Below, one piece after another: positions 56,276-64,000 of a stretch of DNA of 64,000 bases. The position numbers and the translations under genes were made by a program. Position 1 is the stretch's first letter. Each line of letters opens with the position of its first letter. The notes beneath the pieces are model-generated. The model was not told the DNA's origin. It did no database searches and was given only the letters and a program-made list of their open reading frames with translations. This DNA comes from Niebla homalea (lineage: Eukaryota > Ascomycota > Lecanoromycetes > Lecanorales > Ramalinaceae): contig JAHGAU010000041.1 in the NCBI GenBank assembly GCA_019925105.1, positions 124,001 through 188,000 of the forward strand. The letters run 5' to 3'.

Positions 56276-59200
56276 TCGCCAATGTATCAGTCGACGTTGC
56301 CTCAATCGATGTGTGAGGGCTTGTCTGAGTGGTCATCTGTGAAGGAGGAGCGACAGTTGAACGACTTTGCAGCTGAAGCTTGGGCCTAACGGATGAGTGC
56401 ATGTTCCAGATGGCATCACCGTGCGCGGATCAGAGCCAAACATATTCTTCCGCAGGGACAATAGAGGGTTCCAATATCCGCCATACGGAAGATGCTTAGG
56501 CCTGCCTACCTTTATACCAGAAAGACAGCTAGATTGGCTGTTCATCTTCTGCTCTTCTTACGTACCCTAACATTCAGTGGGATACTCCGTGGCACTGATA
56601 AGCGTCCACTTTTGTAACAAGACCTGCAGCTATTGGTGAAGCCTCGATAATCGATGAGCAAACCTGGTAGCGCATCGGAACGTTTGTCGTGTCATACACC
56701 TTCCCAGTAGAGAAGGGGACTGCTGAAAGTAAGCAATGAGCAGACCATAGAGAAACCGCTTGAGCGATTCGCTACTGGCCGGTGTACAAATCGAGGCTCA
56801 ACCATCCGTACTTAATGTAGACGTATTTTGATTGAATGTTGTGCATTGGTCCCGTAAAGATTCCATTCCGACCACACGGTATTTTCATGCAGCCACCGAA
56901 TTATGATCCAATCAAGCTAGCGTGCTTTTCTCACTGAATTCATGATTTCGCGCAGTATCAATTACCTTGACATCTGTACCCTCTTCAGTAGAATCTATTG
57001 GAGGTCTTACGCACAGATAGTGTTATCAATAACCGGTAGAGCTATCTCGGACGCTTGCGTTCAAGCTTATCTTTCCATGTTGATCCACCACCAGCAAGTC
57101 CATTGTGATTAGCGTCGATCACACCAGACCTGCATGAATGTTGCACCATCATGGTGGTACACTACTTGGAGCTGCATGGCTGAACCCTTATCATCGTCCC
57201 ATGATGATACCCTTCTGCAGAAGACTTCTATCCTCCTGCCCGCATTCGCTGGCTTCAAACTCAACCAAAGACTTTTGTCAAGGACCCGCGGTCACGGGGT
57301 CTCAAAATTTGCATTGGCAATGATGCGTATAAATGAGTCTGGTTGTTTGTCGCCCATCTAATGCAAAACGCAGAAATTAGATATGTCGTACCCTGCGGCC
57401 GCAATTCGAGTCACGATGGGGGCCACGATAGTGGCGGCGACCTTGCATGTTGATGCACATAATCAAGTCAAAGCCAGTGTGAGAAACAAAGATTATGCAG
57501 ACCGCTGTCTGATTCTGGTCTCTGAACGTCTCGATGAACGATACTCTTCTTATCTTGCTGCAGCTGTCGTGATCGGCGCAATGGAAGGCAATATGTAGAC
57601 AATGACGTGCATGGTCCAATTTGTGGGAACGTGAAATTACTGGCCTGGGACTTCGGGTTTCGTCGTCATCGGGCTGTATTCGCTACTTATCACGCATCTT
57701 GGAGGAGGACCACGCCATTATTGGATGAAACCATTGACCTTAGCCTTGTAGTTGACAGGATGATCTACTCTTATACGGCAAGCTCTGATCTTGGTCCGTT
57801 CGCCCCTTTTGGAATATATGAGTTGGTCGTGTCCGCCGCTCCTCTTTTCATGCTTCTGTGCAATCGCTTTGCTGCTCATTGAACCATCGAAGCCATCCTT
57901 ACATTCTTTGCCGTGGCTCGAGTCATGTTTATCTTAGGTTAAGGGCGTGCTCTTGGTCGACAAGTTTCTCTGCTCATCAAGCGCATCCTCTAGTACCACA
58001 TGGTCACAGGCATGGTCTTGAAATCAGCCCTCGTCAGTCATTGTGATGGTCGGACACAAGCTTGAGGTTGAGCAATGATACAAAGTCTTCTCATTGAAGA
58101 GGCAACTCCACTGACAAAATCATAGTGCCTTGCAATCGATGCCAATGCGAATCGCCTGCCCGAACCTCCATGGACAACATGTGGTCTCGCATCTCACTCT
58201 GCGAGTCGAGCATGTTGGAAGAGAAGTCGACGTGATCTTGACCAAGGCAAACCCTGTCCAGCGCAGAAGCAAGGTGAGGCATAATGCTGAGGGAGCTTTC
58301 CGCGTGAAGCCATGAAGATTGAGAGACATATGTGCAAATTCATTCAGCAGATGGAGGTACCATCTACTCTAGAGGACCTGTAGGTCTACTACGCTGGAGC
58401 GACTTCTCTCCAATGGCTTGCCTTCACCCAAAGCCACATCCATCAGCCAAGCACAGAGTATCATACTATCGACTCAGCTCGACAATCCTACACTCCGTAC
58501 ACCCGCTGTACCAAATCAAGTGTGGATTGTGAAGACCTTGGCTGAGTCTATGAGCACTCCAAGGATTGAGAGGCATGCAAGCCCACACACCCGCAGTTGA
58601 AGCCATTCAACTCATTTCGACCGGCAATTGACAGCACCCAATTTACTGCTTGCACTTGCATCAGGAGAAAACAACACGCACCAGGTTCAGATGCTATCCT
58701 AATGCAGCATTAGGAGCAAGAAGATTTGGAATTTTGTCACACGGGTTTGAATCACGCCAATGACGAGACCAATGCGTTGCAACCCGACAGCAAGAATGAC
58801 ACTGTGGCTGGCACATACAAGAAGAAGTTCCAGTCAGACAAGCTGAGTGCCAGAAATGGCGTCTTGAGGAGAATAGCCGACCGGGCATGGACTGACTTGA
58901 TCAACCCTCCTGGACTCAGCGAGTCTCACGCTATCTGCCAAAGTTGACGAGGTACACGACACCTCTCTGTCATCTTGGCTCATTGGCAAGCTTAGCTGCA
59001 TCCCAATCACAAAAAGTCTAACAGGGGAGTCAAATTACTCATTACGACATGCGCGAAACAGAATCTTAGCAGCAGACACTGGACCTGCTCATCATCCTGG
59101 ATGCGAAGATGTGGGGAAGCATACTACCGCTAGATCCGAAGGAGTGACGTGGCGGGGCGGTTTGCCCGTTCTAGCAGCGATTGGGTCGCCTTGATGCAAC

Positions 59201-61037
59201 CCCTTACCCCTGACGAGTTCACCCACCTGTCAGACGGGCACCGTCACGGACGTGCCTTGTTTAGCGCAGGATCATGATGAGCACGGCTATGATTGGTCTG
59301 CTGTGACCCTATCATTAGCCCAAGAATCATGCTAAGAAATAAGCAGATCGGAATTATCGATGGCTGACCGTAAAGCCAATCGTTGTCGCCAACGTCTTCC
59401 GGCATCGCTCCGATCCTAGCCTACCAGAATACTAGCGCTCGAGCAGACAGTCGACGCTCGGGAGCTAATCGCATCTCAGCCTCTAATTGTCGCCAAACTC
59501 AAAAAGTATTATAGGAACAGCCAGCAGCCTTCAGGCCGCCACCTACGCATGCGTATCTCCAACCGGCGGCATGATGCATTGAAACGCCCTCAGGAAGACT
59601 GATGACTCCCGTCACCACAGCACCTCGGATCAGAGAGAATTTGCTAATTGGCGCCGTGGTCATTTCTGGCAGACTAATGTCGCAACGCTTATGCAGGCTC
59701 GTTTTCTCAGCAACCGATGATCGACGCAACCGTCCGCTCCCCGCCTCGTATTCCACACATGCGGGGTCTTACCTGCCATCTGGGATTATCGATTCCGCGA
59801 GCTGTAACGTGTCGACTTGAGGTGTACCTCATCCGCCCCAAAGAAAGGAACAAATGTTGTGGCTGAGCCGTGTTGGCGACGACCGCGGGCATGAGCCTTC
59901 AGCATACTGCTTAAGATACTCCGCATAGCGTCCCCTTCCATGGTCCCTGACGTCATCATCGCATGTTCATTATGGGATATCAGATTACCCTCGTTCGTAC
60001 GTACTAGCAAGCTTTTGCGACTCAGGAGCTGCACAGTCTCAAACATTGTGGCTCGAAGGTTTGAAAGCATTTTGGAAATGACCGGCGCCAATAGCGACGC
60101 TAGTGCGGAAGAGGCCTTCCTGCCTGAGCCTCCACCCGCAGCATAGGCTCGAGTTACAGCAAGGACTCTAAGTTTCCAAGAGGTTGAAAAATTACCGAAG
60201 GCTCTTTGCCTGGCATCTGCTGGCCCTTGGCGAGCAGTCTGGGGCGTGGCCCATTCTGATTCAATGTTCAATGACCAGACAAATCGGCTCTTCATGACCT
60301 TCACAGTCGGATGAGAGCCCGTCAAAAAAGGGGGCCTCACCTATTTGCTGTGTCCTCGGTATACCGGATAATGTTGCTGGAAGGCTCGAAGTCAGATCGC
60401 CACCTACGTGATGATCCTGCAGCATCCAGGACACGCCTGAAACCAAGTTAGAGCCGGCATTGAATGAAGCTATGCTTATGACAGGGACTACTCCGTACCG
60501 GCAAATATTCACACGAATCGCACATGTCTTCGAGCTGTAAACTAGCCTGTTGATGCCAGAAAGCACAAGCGCGGATCGAGCGGAACACCGAGTCTTCTCC
60601 TCATTGGCCTTCACCAAATCCCACAAGCGATATTCCGCAGCGCTATTGACGAGGATCTTGTATATGGCTTCTCAATCGTGCTGGCCTGGGGCATTGCAGT
60701 GAAGATCTCATCTTCATCAAACTCGTGCCGCATTGACTGGTTTCGATTGGTGCTATGTTGCATAACGATGATCCATGATGGTGAAGCGCGCTTTTTGCCG
60801 TCAGACAATAGCCAGGGAAGTACGGAACGCGGAAGTATTGCTCGAGAAATGATACTCTTCCACATCGTTTTAGCGCCTCCCAGAGGTGTATAAGAGGACC
60901 GTCGAGTCCACTTCTCTGAACAAATTCATCCACAACATCTTCAATATATCATACAAGCAAAACTACAAACCAATCCAATCCAATCTTCAAACAACTTCTT
61001 TGCAGATCCTTCCAGATCACTCAACTCGGACTTCAAA
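56276..61037. other. Long gene-poor stretch
   Basis: No supported gene. Frames at 57383-57598 (71 codons, Ala/Val-rich) and 57607-57882 (91 codons) have plausible composition but no motif. Overlapping minus-strand frames at 59786-60340, 60261-60626 and 60643-60933 could not be assembled into a gene. The last 150 bp hold the hydrophobin promoter. Confidence 0.4.
60889..60894 (+). promoter_or_regulatory. TATAAG element of the hydrophobin gene
   Basis: TATAAG 149 bp before the ATG at 61038, followed by an A/C-rich leader without upstream ATG, as in strongly expressed fungal genes. Confidence 0.45.
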
Positions 61038-61453
61038 ATGCAATTCACCACAGTCTTCACCATCCTCTCCACCGCCATGATGGTCTCCGCTGCTCCTAAC
61101 AGCCCACCGCCCCCAGCACCAGTCACCAGCTGTAGCCAAGGCCAAGTTGCCGCCTGCTGTGACACCGTTGTCAAATCCATGGGCGGCGGATGCGTTGAGA
61201 TTCCCAGTAGGGCCTCCTATCCGCTTCTCTCCCCTGGTTTCAAGCCCAGTCTTCTCCCCGCTCGACTCGAATCTGGGTTTCAGCGACCTATGCTTTAAAT
61301 GCGTACATGGACTGACTTTTATACCACACAATAGTTCTCTCTGCCGCCTCCTGCACCCAGTCGCAGTCGCTTGCTTGCTGCGCAGCACCCTCGGGCGGCC
61401 TCGTCAACATCGGCCCCGTCGCTTGCAACGTTGCCCTCCCCATCACCCTTTAA
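61038..61453 (+). CDS. Hydrophobin (95 aa)
   Basis: Exons 61038-61206 and 61335-61453; the 128-bp intron starts GTAGGG, has a CTGAC branch site and ends CAATAG, in phase 1. Signal peptide at residues 1-19 (MQFTTVFTILSTAMMVSAA), then a Pro-rich linker. The mature part has the eight-cysteine order C-CC-C-C-CC-C: SC, ACC, GGC, SC, ACC, AC, with spacings X7, X10, X10, X7, X14 and 8 residues after the last. Class II has about 9-10, 11, 16, 8-9, 10; class I has larger second and third gaps, so this one fits neither fully. Hydrophobins are secreted and assemble at air-water or host interfaces. Without splicing the second half with four cysteines is lost. Confidence 0.85.
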
Positions 61454-63779
61454 GCATCTGAGCCAACGCCAGGTCGGAGAAATTCGAAGATCAACGTCTT
61501 TCCTGTATTTCACGATCGCTTGGACCGCTTGGACGCAGACCAACGTGTGTATTTGTATACAATGCAAGGATCTTTGGAGGTGAAGTCAGCCATCGTCCGA
61601 CAACACTCTCTAAGGATGCTAGGGATGGAATCGGGCTAGTCACGAGTCTCAACACATAGGTAGTCTATGCAATGAGCAAAATTGAATTACAAAACCACAA
61701 GTCATCATTTCCCACCTCACACGTGTTTGTTTCTCTCGATGTTGAGTCGACGATTTTGTGGGGATAGCTTTCATTGGCTCATGCATATGCAAGGACATTT
61801 GGGTCCTGTTACAATGATGTCAAACGGTATATGGCACAATTGAATCTATTGGCTCGCTACCCACCTTACTGCATCGCGGCCTCTAGTCTCATTACAGTAC
61901 AGAAGAGTTTGCTTCTCAGCCTTCATGCATCAAGTGAGACAGCCAATAACACCCTCATTCTGTTTTTTCGATCTTCCACTCGCGCCATCGTCGACGGTGC
62001 ATGGTAAGACCGGGTTTAATTGTGTTCATTCTTTGTAATCTTTGGCTGGTCTCGTACTACTCTGAACTAGTCTATCGCTTCGTCTACCAAATCATCCACC
62101 TATCCTTCCTTAGCAGAGGTCACGAGAATTTCGCTTGCCTATAAAAAACGACATAGCCCGAAGCCGTCGCACCGTTTACTTGGCCAAACACCCTTCCTCT
62201 GCTCACTTCCTATCCCCTCCTCTTGGGTATAAACCCTAGACTAACTCACTTCACCCAATCTCTCCTCTATTCACGCCGTTAATCAGTCTCTCTTCGACCT
62301 TTGCACCCACTCTGCCCGCACTCAGCCTCCACAGACCACTGGTAAAACCCTGCCATTGTGCTCTTACATCAGGCGTCAGCGGCATCAGTTACGTCATGCC
62401 TTCTCATTTGCTACCGTCCCCCGTCTCACGATCTCTCTTGATGCTTTCAATCCATTTTGACTTTACCATCCATCCTCTCGCCTTGGCCTACCATAATAAA
62501 GCCCGCTCGGCTCTACCCCATGATGTACGTTATACAGATTTATCCACCCTCTACAAGGCTCCATATTCGCCATCATATCCCCCTAGGATCTTTGATAGAA
62601 CCCCTTTTTGGAGGCAGTCAGTTGGTGAAAGAGAACACTCCGCTAAACCCCCACTTCGCCCAGTTGCCCATACTCTACCGACCTACCTATTTGGTTTCCC
62701 CCTATCTCTCCTATGCTCCTCTGTCCGGAGTCAGGAGAATATTGTTGCGGTAGGCAGGCTGTCAGGAGGGTACGTGGTGAGTGCAGGCTCCACTATGCTT
62801 CCAACATCCACAAATGTATATAGGACGACATCCATTCCGGTATTTTCGCGAGTCTTCTCATAATCGTCATCCGTTCACCACTTCCTTCACATTAAGTAGG
62901 CACCGGGACATGGTGTTATTACAGCAGTATCAGTGGAAGAGAATACAAGGCCGCTTCATCCTTCACGCGATGTGATCCTACTACACGAGTCTTTCCGATC
63001 TTCCCATCACCACCACCACAACCACCATCACCACCATCAGCTTCTTCCTCCTCGAATTCCCAAGGATGGGTCTACCGTCTCCCGTCAGGGAAACCACCTA
63101 ACCCTATGCCCATGGAAAAGGAGAAGCGAAGAACGAAGAAGAGCACGCCTTTCCCCTCCTGCTCCGTTGAACCCTGTTATCAATGCTTTCGTTCCCCAAC
63201 TCGAAGAGACTGACCATTCCCCCATCCCTTCCACAACTGACTCGCCTCCCTTTGCCCCCGCCTTGTACAGTGGAACTTCTACACCAAGCCCCTCCCCACA
63301 TTGAGAGAGATCCATCCAACAGAGATCAAGCCTCCCAACCGGATTCGTTGGTATAACAACAATATTGACAGGGTAAAGGTTAATCCAATCATAGATGAGC
63401 AGACACGTAGCATACCATACTATACCACGCCATGCACAATACCAATGCCGTGTATGCAGCCAGTCCCATAATTGACGTGGACAGCAAAATCTGATGATGG
63501 CGGTGTGGCCAACCAACCAACATAAACCCGGCTTTTTGAAACATTGGGAATGAATGAGCAGAATGTCTGTCCGTCCCGTCTACACATCATACATACCCTC
63601 CCTCCCCTTCCCATAATACCCCACACAACACACCATCCATCCCCCGCCATTCCAGCGAGAATGAACTGCCTAACCCCGCTCGCTGCTCGCTTCACCAGCA
63701 AAGCCCATCCTCCCTCCCTCCCAACGAAACACAAAAAATCGCTTCTATGTATGTGTTTGTATCCCACCCCCATCGCCCG
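61454..63779. other. No supported gene; promoter-like CT-rich DNA
   Basis: 62200-62480 has a TATAAACC (about 62229) followed by CT-rich leader-like DNA. The frame from 62396 (155 codons) has poor composition and no domain. This may be the promoter of a gene beyond the right end, or non-functional. (CAC)n/(CAT)n microsatellite near 63010-63045. Confidence 0.35.
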
Positions 63780-63829
63780 GAACTCTTCCCTCCTCTTCCC
63801 TCCATTTCCCTTCCCTTTGCGTCTTTTCG

Positions 63830-63985
63830 CCTTCCCTCCTTTTCCCTCCCTTTCCCTTCCTTTTGCATTCCCTTCTTTCTTTTCTACTTTCCCTCCTTTT
63901 CTCTTCCCTCCTTTTCCCTTCCCTCCTTTTCCCTTCCCTCCTTTTCCCTTCCCTCCTTTTCCCTTCCCTCCTTTTCCCTTCCTGT
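63830..63985 (+). repeat. 15-bp polypyrimidine satellite (CCCTCCTTTTCCCTT)n
   Basis: The unit CCCTCCTTTTCCCTT recurs perfectly about five times between 63905 and 63985, with diverged copies (CCTTTCTTTT, CCCTCCCTTTCC) upstream from about 63780. One strand is entirely pyrimidine over more than 150 bp. Confidence 0.85.
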
Positions 63986-64000
63986 CCCTCTCTTTCGCCC

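Noticed and set aside
62396..62863. A 155-codon frame with a hydrophobic start.
   Set aside because: No domain, poor composition, and it lies in CT-rich leader-like DNA with competing frames.
63001..63060. His-rich coding sequence.
   Set aside because: It is a (CAC/CAT)n microsatellite; no supported gene contains it.
1..64000. CRISPR arrays, insertion sequences, operons and bacterial-type promoters.
   Set aside because: The gene structure is eukaryotic with spliceosomal introns; no such arrays or elements are seen. No intact transposase, reverse transcriptase or long terminal repeat pair was recognised either.

Overview
The window looks like nuclear DNA of a filamentous ascomycete, probably a Dothideomycete. 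The genes carry short GT-AG introns of about 50 to 130 bp with CTRAY branch sites close to the acceptor. The families are typical of such fungi: an NRPS-like adenylate-forming reductase, a STAND/NACHT-ankyrin protein, a Whi5/Nrm1-type GTB protein, a SLC35F6-like carrier, a hydrophobin and small secreted proteins. The lineage is inferred from style and gene content; no marker gene is present. Gene density is low and decayed genes are common, as in accessory or subtelomeric DNA.

Layout. 1.1-3.6 kb: decayed NRPS-like reductase with an intact carrier-reductase half. 4.8-9.3 kb: three spliced genes for small secreted proteins. 9.6-13.1 kb: Helo-like/NACHT/ankyrin receptor with one frame lesion. 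13.9-16.8 kb: two ordinary housekeeping genes (GTB-motif cell-cycle regulator, membrane transporter). 18.8-33.9 kb: three paralogous genes, same strand, about 3 kb each, encoding 895-994 aa proteins with an N-terminal bipartite nuclear signal, a conserved core of about 270 residues and a conserved C-terminal module of about 90 residues. I do not recognise the family. 34.7-35.8 kb: NmrA-like pseudogene. 36-47.7 kb: remnants of a SNF2 helicase, a 2EXR/F-box-like gene, a PD-(D/E)XK nuclease plus protein kinase, and a 69-bp coding repeat. 50.7-52.1 kb: type I membrane protein on the minus strand. 55.6-56.3 kb: secreted protein on the minus strand. 61.0-61.5 kb: hydrophobin. The window ends in a 15-bp polypyrimidine satellite.

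The best candidate for something undescribed is the triplicated family. Its members have different intron positions, yet several of these introns share a nearly identical branch-site-to-acceptor block and lie between 93 and 99 bp. This is what introner-like elements look like. Two of the paralogs also share promoter words. Read together, the triplet is a small natural record of recent gene duplication and intron gain, next to an NLR-type receptor and candidate effectors.

Exon structures were worked out by hand from splice consensus, phase and comparison between paralogs. No transcript or database evidence was available.
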